64,000 nt of DNA. It comes from JANQPA01 sp964548175. Lineage in GTDB: Bacteria > Bacteroidota > Bacteroidia > Chitinophagales > Saprospiraceae. The stretch spans positions 1 through 64,000 of the forward strand of contig CAZJQS010000012.1 in assembly GCA_964548175.1 (NCBI GenBank), written 5' to 3'. Both the position numbers and the translations under genes were made by a program. Below are positions 44,595-53,462 of this stretch, piece after piece (position 1 is the first letter of the stretch; every line of letters starts with the position of its first letter). The notes below the pieces were generated by a model. The model saw only the letters and a list, made by a program, of their open reading frames with translations. It had not been told where the DNA came from and did no database searches.

Positions 44595-46109
44595 TTAAAA
44601 ATCACCCGAAGTTTTCAGCCGCTTCCTATCGATCTTTCCAGTCTCATTCTTCGGTAAAGCCTCCACAAAAACTACATACTTCGGCACCTTAAACTTGGCC
44701 AGATGCGCCTTACAAAAACCGATGACCTCCCCTTCCGCCACCTCCGCTTTTTTCACGACAAATGCCTGGCCGACCTCCCCCCACTTATCGTCGGGAACGC
44801 CGATCACGGCCGCTTCAGAAATGCATTCGTGCTGCACCAACACCCGCTCCACCTCGGCAGGATAGACATTCTCTCCGCCGGAGATGAACATGTTTTTGAT
44901 GCGGTCTACAACAAACAAATAGCCTTCCTCATCCTCGCGAACCATATCGCCCGAGTGGAACCAGCCATCTTTTATCGCTTTTTCGGTGGCTACCTCGTTG
45001 CGCCAGTAGCCGGGAGTGACCATCGGACCTTTCAGCAACAGCTCGCCGGCCCGGCCCGTGAGTACTTGCTCGCCTTTTTCGTCTACGATCCGTATCTGTA
45101 CATAAAAATTAGGCCGCCCGATGGAGCCTTTCTTGCGAATGGCGTCGTTCTGATGCAGAGAGGTCAGATTGGGCCCGACTTCCGTCATACCGAAACCCTG
45201 CCGGATCGCCACCCCTTTGGCATCCCATTGCTCGATCAACGGCACCGGCATGGGCTCGCCGCCGACGATGATGTAGTACAGACTGGAAAAATCAGCCTCG
45301 CCAAAACCGGGCTCCTCGGCGATCATCTTGAGCATGGTCGGCACGCCCATAAAAATAGTGGCTTGCTCCCGCTGGAGCAACTTCAACACGGCCGCAGCAT
45401 CGAATTTTTTCATCAGACATGTATAGCCACCGTGGTGCAAAAAGGGAGTGGTCAGCACATTCCACCCGCCGGTATGGAAGGGCGGCATACAGTTGACCGT
45501 CCGGCTTTCGGTGTTGACCAGCAGACTCATCGCCGTATTGATGCTGTTCCAGAACAGCATCCTGTGGGTATACAAAGCGCCTTTGGGAAAGCCGGTAGTA
45601 CCTGAGGTAAATAAGATGAAAACGGGATCATCAGCCGCTACGGGAATGATGGAAAAATGATGATCTTCCTGTTTTGTTTCTTCTTTATTACAAAAAGCAC
45701 CCAGTTCCTCGATCGACCATCGGATCGGAATGGTATGGTAAGCTGGTGCAGCCGTCAGCTTTTCCTGGAATTTGGGTTCGCCGAGCACCATTCGGGGTTC
45801 GGCATTTTTGAGCAGATAATCGATCTCAGCCGGCGCCAGCCGGTAATTCAGGGGTACGAGAATGAGGCCGGCCTTCTGAGCCGTAGCAAAAAGCAGGATC
45901 AGCTCCAGGCGGTTCTCCGCCAGCACGGCGATGCGCTCGCCTTTGGCCATGCCCAATTCGTTGATCAGATGATGCGCCAGCCGGTTGGCCAGGCGGTTGA
46001 GTTCACTGTAGGTAAGTTTCCGGCCGGTTTCGTATTCGCTGACGGCCACCTTGTCGGGGCTGTATACGGCCCACTTCTGCGCCCAGTCTTGTTGATACAG
46101 TTCACTCAT
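44595..46109 (-). CDS. AMP-forming acyl-CoA synthetase (ANL superfamily)
   Basis: 504 residues. P-loop FTSGTTGFPKGALYTHRM at ~170-187, A5 region GFGMTEVG, A7/A8 (GWFHSGDMVREDEEGYLFVV), A10 LPKNETGKIDRKRL with the catalytic Lys. Activates a carboxylic acid to its CoA ester in the cytosol; specificity (fatty or aryl acid) is not evident. It follows the KAS III-like gene by 24 nt on the same strand and probably feeds or uses the same acyl group. Confidence 0.9.
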   Translation of the reverse strand: MSELYQQDWAQKWAVYSPDKVAVSEYETGRKLTYSELNRLANRLAHHLINELGMAKGERIAVLAENRLELILLFATAQKAGLILVPLNYRLAPAEIDYLLKNAEPRMVLGEPKFQEKLTAAPAYHTIPIRWSIEELGAFCNKEETKQEDHHFSIIPVAADDPVFILFTSGTTGFPKGALYTHRMLFWNSINTAMSLLVNTESRTVNCMPPFHTGGWNVLTTPFLHHGGYTCLMKKFDAAAVLKLLQREQATIFMGVPTMLKMIAEEPGFGEADFSSLYYIIVGGEPMPVPLIEQWDAKGVAIRQGFGMTEVGPNLTSLHQNDAIRKKGSIGRPNFYVQIRIVDEKGEQVLTGRAGELLLKGPMVTPGYWRNEVATEKAIKDGWFHSGDMVREDEEGYLFVVDRIKNMFISGGENVYPAEVERVLVQHECISEAAVIGVPDDKWGEVGQAFVVKKAEVAEGEVIGFCKAHLAKFKVPKYVVFVEALPKNETGKIDRKRLKTSGDF

Positions 46110-46133
46110 GTGTTTTAGGTTTTCGGAAAAAAT

Positions 46134-47123
46134 TTACAATCTAAACGCCGCACTGGCAAAAGCCAACCCACCGCCGGAACCTATAAAATACACCAGATCA
46201 CCTTGTTTGACCAAATTTTTCTCCCAGGCATCGTTAAAGCACATCGGAATACAGGCGGAGCCCGTATAGCCGAAATAATGCATGATGGTATGAGCTTTGC
46301 TGCGCTCCACGCCCAGGCGATCCATCGTCGCCCAGATGCTGTTGATGTTGATCTGGGTGATGAAATACATGGCCACTTCTTCAGGCTCCTGACCGATCCG
46401 TTGAGACAAGTTGCGCGCCATCTGTGACCACATGGTCGGGTTGAGTTCGGGATCGAAGCGGCGGACGAATTTCAGCTGGTGGTCGTGCTGCTGAAGCACT
46501 TCCTGTGTGACGGGCTGGTGGGTGCCTCCACCATAAATACCCATCCAGCTTGCATATTCCCCTTTGGTGATCAGTTCGCTGGCCAGAAAGCCACGCTCCG
46601 TTGATTTTTCGCTTTTCAAAACGACCGCCCCTGCTCCATCGGCAAAAAGGGTAACGGTTTTTTTGTCTTTGAGGTTCAGGTGTTTGCTCATGGCATAACC
46701 GCCGATGACGAGCACGTATTCATATTGTTGGTCGGCACGAATGTACTTGGAGGCGATGTCCAGAGCCGTCACAAATCCGGCACAGGCGGTGTTGACGTCA
46801 AAGGTGCCGGCATTTTTGGCGCCCAGCCGATGTTGCACCACCGAGGCCGTGGAAGGGGAAACGTATTCCGGCGTATCCGTTGCCAGCACGATCAGGTTCA
46901 GTTGCTCTGCTTTCACGCCGGCCCGCTCCAGCGCCTGCCGCGCGGCCCGCTCACACAGGTCGGCTGTACTTTCGTCTTCAGCGCACCAGCGCCGTTCATA
47001 GATCTGCACATTCTCCTCCAGCCAGTTACTCACATTTTCCCCCAATATTTCGTCAAAGTAGCTGTTAGGCATAACGCTCTCAGGGGCATAAGCGCCCACT
47101 GAAAGGATGACCGCATTGTTCAT
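46134..47123 (-). CDS. KAS III-like (FabH-family) thiolase-fold enzyme with altered catalytic site
   Basis: 329 residues, ketoacyl-ACP synthase III fold. Active Cys114 in VNTACAGFV. Where FabH has the His of HQAN, this protein has Thr256 (FITQIN), and where FabH has Asn of GNT, it has Tyr286 (FGYTGSA). Loss of both decarboxylation residues with retention of Cys suggests acyl transfer or non-decarboxylative condensation, as in other atypical KAS III branches. Glycine-rich GSGGGLAFASAAF ends the fold. Operon partner of an acyl-CoA ligase. Confidence 0.85.
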   Translation of the reverse strand: MNNAVILSVGAYAPESVMPNSYFDEILGENVSNWLEENVQIYERRWCAEDESTADLCERAARQALERAGVKAEQLNLIVLATDTPEYVSPSTASVVQHRLGAKNAGTFDVNTACAGFVTALDIASKYIRADQQYEYVLVIGGYAMSKHLNLKDKKTVTLFADGAGAVVLKSEKSTERGFLASELITKGEYASWMGIYGGGTHQPVTQEVLQQHDHQLKFVRRFDPELNPTMWSQMARNLSQRIGQEPEEVAMYFITQININSIWATMDRLGVERSKAHTIMHYFGYTGSACIPMCFNDAWEKNLVKQGDLVYFIGSGGGLAFASAAFRL

Positions 47124-47174
47124 ATCGTTGTTTTTTTTAAAAAATCGAATTCGTTTTTTATTAGTCTTAAGCCG

Positions 47175-48665
47175 TTACCTTCTCCTTTCCCAAATCCATC
47201 CTCCCAAAAGGGCAAGCAGTAGCCCGAGGATGATCCCCAGCGTAGCCGTCACACCAGGGTTCGCGAACGCCAGGCCCGAATCAGGGAACCACTGTTCACC
47301 GAAAAAGTAAAGCAAAAAGTGGGTAACGATGGCGATAACCGAACTGCTCCACACCAATGCAATGGGTACTTTTTTGAACAATACCCCCGCCAAAAGGGGT
47401 GGAACGGCAGCCAGCACTAAACCGTAAACGCCCGTTTGCCCGAATATCCCCAGCAATTCAGGAGGATTGAGGTTGACCAGGAAAACCAGTACGGCGATCA
47501 CGATCAACACCACGTGACTGGCGCGGAAGGCCAGCTTCATTTTCTCTTCTTGCGATAAGTCTTCTTTGCCGAAACGATCGATCACATTCAACACCAGATC
47601 GTTAGCTGTGATGGTCGAAATGCCGACCAGCAGTCCGTCCAGCGTGGACATGGCCGCCGCCAGCAGCACCACGCTGATGATGGTAAACACCCAGTCGGGA
47701 AATGCATTCTGCAGGTAGACCGTCATGACCAGGTCCTGCCGGAACGTTCCGGTCACAGGATCTATAAGCTGTTCCTGCGGTACAGCAAAATGCGCCCAGA
47801 AGCCTGTCAGCAATAAGAGCGTAAACAGGAAAAAGACCACCCCAAATACGATGATGTAATTGCGAACCGCCTTATCCGTCTTGACATACAAGGCCTTGGT
47901 CAGAATATGAGGCTGGCATACCAGCGTACCTCCAATAACAAAGCCCGACACGTAAATGGAAAACACATCATTGTAAAACCGGCTTTCCGGGTTCACCCAG
48001 GCTACCAGATCAGGATCCTTAGCCTGCAACCTGGCCCACAGATCTCCTTCCGTCAGCATTAGATCAATGCCGGAATACAAGATAACAGCCGTTACCCCGA
48101 TCATTAGAAAGCCCTGGAACATATTAGTGAAAACATGAGCATAAGTGCCGCCAAACAACACGTAGCCCGTCACAAATATCAGCGTGATGGCCAGGGCTGT
48201 TACATTATTTACACCCAGCAGCTTCTGCATCACAATGGAAATCCCGCCAACCAGCAGTACAATAAAGGCAAAACTCAACAAGTTGATGATGGAAAAATAC
48301 AGGGAAAAGTTATCGGACCGGTAGCGCTTTCCGATCCAGTCCGGTATCGTCAGTGCCTTCGCCTCTACCCCGATCCGCCGGAAACGGAACGATAATATGA
48401 CCAGCATGACCACAAACCCCAAATATACGCTCAGCCCAAGATGCATAAAGCCGGCCAGGCCGTCCACGTACACAAAGCCGGGATTAATGATGAAAGTAGC
48501 CGCCGAAGCCGTGCTCGCCGCCAGCGTCACCCCCACCACAAAGGGAGAAAGATCTCCCTTGCCGATGGCAAAACTTCCGAAATCGTCTGTCTTCTTGTGT
48601 CCCAACCAGCCCAGATAGGCCGTTCCAATAAGGTAAACAGAAAATAGGATCCAGGCTAAGGTCAT
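47175..48665 (-). CDS. sodium:solute symporter (SSS/SLC5 family)
   Basis: 496 residues, about 13 membrane helices. Typical opening (WILFSVYLIGTAYLGWLGHK, GDLSPFVVGVTLAASTASAA) and the sodium-site helices with ISVVLLAAAMSTLDGLLVGI. The solute is unknown; the branch looks like the proline/pantothenate/acetate type. Begins 76 nt after the stop of the TonB receptor on the same strand, but a strong palindrome lies between. Confidence 0.9.
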   Translation of the reverse strand: MTLAWILFSVYLIGTAYLGWLGHKKTDDFGSFAIGKGDLSPFVVGVTLAASTASAATFIINPGFVYVDGLAGFMHLGLSVYLGFVVMLVILSFRFRRIGVEAKALTIPDWIGKRYRSDNFSLYFSIINLLSFAFIVLLVGGISIVMQKLLGVNNVTALAITLIFVTGYVLFGGTYAHVFTNMFQGFLMIGVTAVILYSGIDLMLTEGDLWARLQAKDPDLVAWVNPESRFYNDVFSIYVSGFVIGGTLVCQPHILTKALYVKTDKAVRNYIIVFGVVFFLFTLLLLTGFWAHFAVPQEQLIDPVTGTFRQDLVMTVYLQNAFPDWVFTIISVVLLAAAMSTLDGLLVGISTITANDLVLNVIDRFGKEDLSQEEKMKLAFRASHVVLIVIAVLVFLVNLNPPELLGIFGQTGVYGLVLAAVPPLLAGVLFKKVPIALVWSSSVIAIVTHFLLYFFGEQWFPDSGLAFANPGVTATLGIILGLLLALLGGWIWERRR

Positions 48666-48693
48666 GACTGATTATCGTTTTTTTACAAGTATG

Positions 48694-48735
48694 TAAGATG
48701 ACTGACGAGAGCACGTGCTCTCGTCAGTCATCTTA
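48694..48735. terminator. 42-bp perfect palindrome
   Basis: Two 21-bp arms (48694-48714, 48715-48735) with no spacer. It starts 6 nt after the minus-strand TonB receptor stop and ends 28 nt before the symporter start, so it likely limits read-through in this gene pair. Confidence 0.75.
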
Positions 48736-48741
48736 AAAATA

Positions 48742-51264
48742 TCAATTTCTGCCGATAGCCGGCAAATTAACCCTCAGTTCTAAAGTATACAAGCCTCTGG
48801 TAGGCGCCACCGCTGTAAATTCTCTCAATTCGGAATTGAACAGATTGTTCGCAGAGGCTGAGATGGTGAAAATATCACTAACCCGGTAACCGACGCTCAG
48901 GTCAACAGGAAAGAAACCACCCAGCGGTCCGTAGTTGTAGGTATCCGCACTGCGGGCATCCTCAATGATCGGCTTGCCGCGATATAAAATAGGCTGACCG
49001 TTATCGTCCACCAGCGTTTCAGAAGCGATCTGGAAACTGGAGAAATAGTTGTATTCCTGTACCCAGCGACCGAAGACGGCGCCGAAGAATCTCTCGCCGC
49101 TATAGTTCAGCCCGATGCCGAACTTGTTGTTCGGAGCATTCACCAGAATGTCTAGGAAGTTAACCCTGCCGTCGTTGTTGAAATCGTTCTCAGGATCGTC
49201 TTCATCCACACTCCAGTCGAAGAAGGAGTAGTTGAAATTCAGGCTGAATTCCTTGTTAAAGTAGTAATTGATGCCCAGGTCAAAACCGTAAGTATTCACC
49301 AGCCCGAAGTTAATGTATGATGCCACCAGGCCGTTGTAAATGCCGAACCCGGATTGTAATTCCTGTACCGGCGTATCACCGCGCAAGGTAGCCACGCCCA
49401 GTACGGTCAGCGGACTGAGGAAATCCCTTGAGATGTTGTAGTAGGCGTTGGCGTCCAGGAACAGCTTGTTGGGAACGATCTGTCCGCGATAACCCAGTTC
49501 GAAGGTCTGGAGTTTTTCGACCGTCTGCTTGGGCACCATAGAACCATTGGCCAGCGTAAACCCATCGGAATTGCCGAGAATCAGTCCGGCGAACAGGTTG
49601 CCGAACATATTCAGAATGGTCGGAGCAGCAATACCCTCTCCATAAGTCAGTCGCCAGGTGCCTTTGTCCCCTACATGTAAAAGGCCAAACTTGGGAACGA
49701 AGTTAAACTCGTAAACGTCGTGATAATCCAGACGGGCAGCGGCCAGCGCCTTCCATCCCCCACCAAAATTATGGGTAAGATGAACATAACCGCCGTATTG
49801 GTTCAGCACGATGTGATCGTTTTTGAAAAAATCGATCGCTTCCTGCTCCAGCAGGTAAGTATTCAGGCTGTTGGCACGGTCCTGCTGCCACTGCACTCCT
49901 GCGATCAGTTCCAGATTTCCAAAGGTGTTGTTGTATTGAAATTCACCGTTCCAGCGCTTGGAAGCATCCTTGAACAAAGCGCCAGATTGGTAGGAGAAAT
50001 CTCCTCTGGCCTGTTCATCGGTCAGACCGGCATCGATGCCGCGGTAGTATTGCTTGGTCCGCTCATCGATGGCGTAAGTATCGTCGGTACTACTCGTGGT
50101 ATAGTATAGTTGAGCAAACCAATTATTGGAGTTTACTTTCAACTGAGAGTAGAAAATTTGCCAGTCGATGATCTGGTTCCTACCTACATTGGTGGCGGCA
50201 AGGTAGTTGCTGTTGCTGTATCCGGTGTTGAAGGTAATGTCCAGTGCACTGGTAGGACTGTAGATCAGCGAGGCTTCAGCCCTGGTAAAGTCAACGCCGC
50301 GGTCCAGCTCCAGTTCTTCATAACCTTCCGCCTGTCCGTCAGGAATAGGGTTCCCCTGATCATCAAAAGCACCGACGCGGTCAATAAAGACCGAGTCAGC
50401 CCATTCGAATTCGGTGCCGGTGGTGTATTCACCGGTCACTTTGTAGGCAAATTTGTCGCTCAGCACCTGGGCATGTCTGGCGCGGAAAGAATAAAAGCCG
50501 TCACCGTCACCGGTTACGCCGACGTTCGTGGCCAGGTTCGTCCCGGGATGAGTCCGCGGATCCTTGGTGATGATGTTCAACAAGCCGTTGTGTGCGTTAG
50601 GACCGTACAGCGTAGCATTGGGCCCCAGGATCACTTCGAAACGCTCAATATCTTCCTTGATCGTGGTGTTCAGCGGCCCCATCGGCAAACCCGTAGCGAT
50701 CAGAGTAGAAAAACGGCCGTCGGTTACCTGCAGGTTTTTGGAGTTGAAGTTGGAATTAAACCCACGAATGTTAAAAGCCGGCACGGCCAGCCCGGCCCTG
50801 AAATAGTCCACCCCCTTCTGGCGGGCGATCAGTTCGCCGGGGTTACCGGCATATTCCTCGATCTCGCGGGCAAAAACCGTCTCAATAGTAGCCGGACTTT
50901 CCGTCAGCTTTTCCGGCCTCTTGGAACCCGATACCACGACTACGTCCAGCAGCGTTCCTTCAGACATGGAAAAATTGAGCGTTACCGTACTGCCCGCACT
51001 CACACTAACTTCTTCCCGCGATTCCGCATACCCGATGAATGTCGCCACCACCGTGTAGGTTCCCGGCTCAACCTGTAGTGAATAATTGCCATCTAAATCC
51101 GTAAATGCACCTTTGGAGGAGCCGTCGATGAATACGCTTGCTCCAACCATTGCTTCTCCGTCTTCATCAGTTACTTTCCCGCTGATGGTCCCCATCTGCG
51201 CATGGACCATGAGCCCAAAGGAAAGAAAAGTAAGGAGTGTAAAAAACGCTTTCATGAGTTTCAT
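48742..51264 (-). CDS. TonB-dependent receptor
   Basis: 840 residues from ATG 51264 (MKLMKAFFTLLTFLSFGLMV, cleavage after HAQ); ATG 51312 adds an unlikely leader. CarboxypepD_reg domain ~20-105 (ISGKVTDEDGEAMVGASVFI), plug ~115-235 (IRGFNSNFNSKNLQVTDGRF ... LGPNATLYGPNAHNGLLNII), then the barrel, ending LYTLELRVNLPAIGRN. Outer-membrane importer; neither SusD nor TonB partner is adjacent. Ligand unknown. The symporter gene downstream suggests a small solute taken across both membranes. Confidence 0.9.
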   Translation of the reverse strand: MKLMKAFFTLLTFLSFGLMVHAQMGTISGKVTDEDGEAMVGASVFIDGSSKGAFTDLDGNYSLQVEPGTYTVVATFIGYAESREEVSVSAGSTVTLNFSMSEGTLLDVVVVSGSKRPEKLTESPATIETVFAREIEEYAGNPGELIARQKGVDYFRAGLAVPAFNIRGFNSNFNSKNLQVTDGRFSTLIATGLPMGPLNTTIKEDIERFEVILGPNATLYGPNAHNGLLNIITKDPRTHPGTNLATNVGVTGDGDGFYSFRARHAQVLSDKFAYKVTGEYTTGTEFEWADSVFIDRVGAFDDQGNPIPDGQAEGYEELELDRGVDFTRAEASLIYSPTSALDITFNTGYSNSNYLAATNVGRNQIIDWQIFYSQLKVNSNNWFAQLYYTTSSTDDTYAIDERTKQYYRGIDAGLTDEQARGDFSYQSGALFKDASKRWNGEFQYNNTFGNLELIAGVQWQQDRANSLNTYLLEQEAIDFFKNDHIVLNQYGGYVHLTHNFGGGWKALAAARLDYHDVYEFNFVPKFGLLHVGDKGTWRLTYGEGIAAPTILNMFGNLFAGLILGNSDGFTLANGSMVPKQTVEKLQTFELGYRGQIVPNKLFLDANAYYNISRDFLSPLTVLGVATLRGDTPVQELQSGFGIYNGLVASYINFGLVNTYGFDLGINYYFNKEFSLNFNYSFFDWSVDEDDPENDFNNDGRVNFLDILVNAPNNKFGIGLNYSGERFFGAVFGRWVQEYNYFSSFQIASETLVDDNGQPILYRGKPIIEDARSADTYNYGPLGGFFPVDLSVGYRVSDIFTISASANNLFNSELREFTAVAPTRGLYTLELRVNLPAIGRN

Positions 51265-51536
51265 TTTTAGTTTTGGTGTAAACAATAATGTCGACATAAG
51301 GATGTTTGTCAAAGAAAAATAAGGTTGACCTTTTCGTTAACCTAATTAAATTCTGATCCTAAATTATAGAAGCTAAAAATGGAGAACAGGCCCTTTTTGA
51401 AATTAAAAATCCCTGACTTAAAGAAAAAAAAAGGATTTTTATTTTCTTAAAAAACTGTAAATCAATTCATTAATCAATTAAAATAAAAGGGTGGACTTTT
51501 TTTGAAAAGAAAAAGATTTTTGGCCTAGACTGCTCT

Positions 51537-52418
51537 TTATAAAAAATACTCCATCGCCTCACAGACTTCTTCTGCGCATTCCCAAGGAATGAAATGCCCA
51601 CAGGGGCTGAGCATTCGCAGGCGGCTGTCGGGCAACCGGGCGTGGCCGGCCTCAGCCACCATTTGTGGAGTGAGCTGAGGATGTAAGAGCCGGTTGGGGA
51701 TCAGCAGGTCTTCCTGCCCGAAGAAAACCAGCGCAGGCAGTCCGACCTGGGGAAGCCGGTCAAAAACAGGAGCATCCAGCATACCCTGGACACAACGGAC
51801 GATCATTTTACAAAAGGAACGATACCGCTCCGGATATCGATGTCGAAGCTTGATCCGGTCACCCAGCATAAAGTTGGCGTCGCTGGGCAGCTTCTTAGTG
51901 GAAAAGTTGAGGTCAAAATTGCGGGTGATCTGCTCAATAGAAAGAGATTGTAAGATAGAGGGCGTCACAAACTGCCGGAACCAGGCCTTGTCCGTTTCAC
52001 TGAATTGCTCAAACCCGGCAGGCGCCAGCAGCACTAGTTTTCGGAGCTTGACCCTTTCCCTCAACGCCATCGTAAGAGCGATCTGCCCGCCCATGGAATG
52101 CCCTACCAGTACGACTCTCTTTAAACCCAGCTGCCGAATGAAGGCTTCGATGCTTTCAGCGAAAAAAGTCATTGTAAAAGCATAAGCCCCTTCTTTCGAT
52201 AAGCCATAATTGGGCAGGTCCGGCGCAAGGCAATGGTATTTTTCCGACAGGCGGGCGATCATTTTGTTCCAGGCCGGTGCATAGCTGCCCATGCCGTGAA
52301 GAAACAAAAGAGTAGTGCGTCCCTTGCCCGCTTCCATGTAGGCAAGCTCAATATCATGAGCGATGGATATTCGCTTGACCGGAAATGGATAAGCATAGTG
52401 CATCATTGGCGCAGCCAA
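51537..52418 (-). CDS. alpha/beta hydrolase
   Basis: 293 residues (ATG 52406 is an alternative start giving MMHYAYPFPVKRISIAH). Oxyanion HGMGSYAPAW, nucleophile elbow VGHSMGGQIAL, Asp in FFGQEDLLIP, His in SPCGHFIPWECAEEV. Intact catalytic triad, no signal peptide. It ends the phaE-phaC-hydrolase strand group 21 nt after phaC, so a role in PHA turnover (depolymerase or oligomer hydrolase) is plausible but unproven. Confidence 0.85.
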   Translation of the reverse strand: MAAPMMHYAYPFPVKRISIAHDIELAYMEAGKGRTTLLFLHGMGSYAPAWNKMIARLSEKYHCLAPDLPNYGLSKEGAYAFTMTFFAESIEAFIRQLGLKRVVLVGHSMGGQIALTMALRERVKLRKLVLLAPAGFEQFSETDKAWFRQFVTPSILQSLSIEQITRNFDLNFSTKKLPSDANFMLGDRIKLRHRYPERYRSFCKMIVRCVQGMLDAPVFDRLPQVGLPALVFFGQEDLLIPNRLLHPQLTPQMVAEAGHARLPDSRLRMLSPCGHFIPWECAEEVCEAMEYFL

Positions 52419-52439
52419 ATTAAGCTTTTTTTGAGACGG

Positions 52440-53462
52440 TCAGTCTCTTTCTTTAAACCATTTTGCGACGGCAGGCGTCAGTAGTTGCTGTGAACGAGCA
52501 CCAACAAAAACCCCGATGTGCCCCCCTGGAAATTCCATCAACTCTTTATCCGCCGCTCCAATGTGTTCGTGCAGCGGCTTTGTGGTTTGGGGAGGAACAA
52601 TGTGATCTTCTTTCGCAAAAATGGTCAGCGTTGGCATCGTGATCTGCTTCAGGCGCACCTTTTCCCCATCCAGCATCATTTCGTTCCGGATCAGCTTATT
52701 TTGCTGATAGCAATCCTTGATAAACTGCCGGAACGTTTCGCCTGCCTGGTCGGGAGAATCCGATACCCAATACTCCATCCGCAAAAAATTGAGCAACTTA
52801 GCAGGATGCTGCAGAACCGCCGGCATGTGAAAATATTTGCGCGTCTTGTTCATCGGCCGGAGCAAATCAAAACCCAGATTGAGGAACTCGCCGGGCACCA
52901 GCCCCCCAAAATGATCCACTATGGCATCCACTTCCAGGTCCTTAGCCCATTTGAAAAGGAAGCCTTCCTCCGAAGAAAAATCTACAGGCGTAATGAGATT
53001 AACGAAATTTTTGATTTTTTGGGATCGCAGCGCAGCATACATGACACTGAAAGTGCCGCCCTGACAAACGCCCATTAGATTGATCTTCTCAACGCCGGAA
53101 CGGCGCCGGACGACATCCACGCAATCGTCAATGTCTCCCAGTATATAATCAGCCAGGGTCTTGTACCGATCCAACCTGCTGGCATAGCCCCAGTCGATCA
53201 GATAGACATCCTGACCCTCCGAAAGCAGCTTTCGAATAAAACTGCGATCAGGTTGCAGGTCCATCATCTCCCAGCGGTTGACCAGGGCATAGACGATCAG
53301 CACGGGGGTTTTGACGGCGGCCGGGCTGTCCCGCTTAAAGTGATAAAGCCGAACTTTGCCCTCTTCCCAAACGACTGAGCGGGGGGCTGTGCCGATATCT
53401 ACAACCTTGATCTGTGACAGATTATTGAGGGCTGCAGCAGTGGTATTTAGCCCTTCCATCAC
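52440..53462 (-). CDS. phaC: class III polyhydroxyalkanoate synthase, catalytic subunit PhaC
   Basis: 340 residues, the short class III form. Lipase-like box GVCQGG with catalytic Cys133, Asp286 (FAKEDHIVPP) and His315 (PGGHIGVFVG). Polymerises (R)-3-hydroxyacyl-CoA to polyester on granule surfaces, with PhaE as obligate partner. Overlaps phaE by 4 nt (translation coupling). Confidence 0.93.
   Translation of the reverse strand: MMEGLNTTAAALNNLSQIKVVDIGTAPRSVVWEEGKVRLYHFKRDSPAAVKTPVLIVYALVNRWEMMDLQPDRSFIRKLLSEGQDVYLIDWGYASRLDRYKTLADYILGDIDDCVDVVRRRSGVEKINLMGVCQGGTFSVMYAALRSQKIKNFVNLITPVDFSSEEGFLFKWAKDLEVDAIVDHFGGLVPGEFLNLGFDLLRPMNKTRKYFHMPAVLQHPAKLLNFLRMEYWVSDSPDQAGETFRQFIKDCYQQNKLIRNEMMLDGEKVRLKQITMPTLTIFAKEDHIVPPQTTKPLHEHIGAADKELMEFPGGHIGVFVGARSQQLLTPAVAKWFKERD

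Noticed and set aside
44703..45605. 300-codon plus-strand frame rich in His/Gln
   Set aside because: Opposite the acyl-CoA synthetase P-loop and A5-A10 motifs; no start context or domain.
50110..51078. 322-codon open frame on the plus strand
   Set aside because: Lies wholly opposite the TonB receptor, whose CarboxypepD_reg and plug motifs are certain. Shadow of GC-biased codon use.
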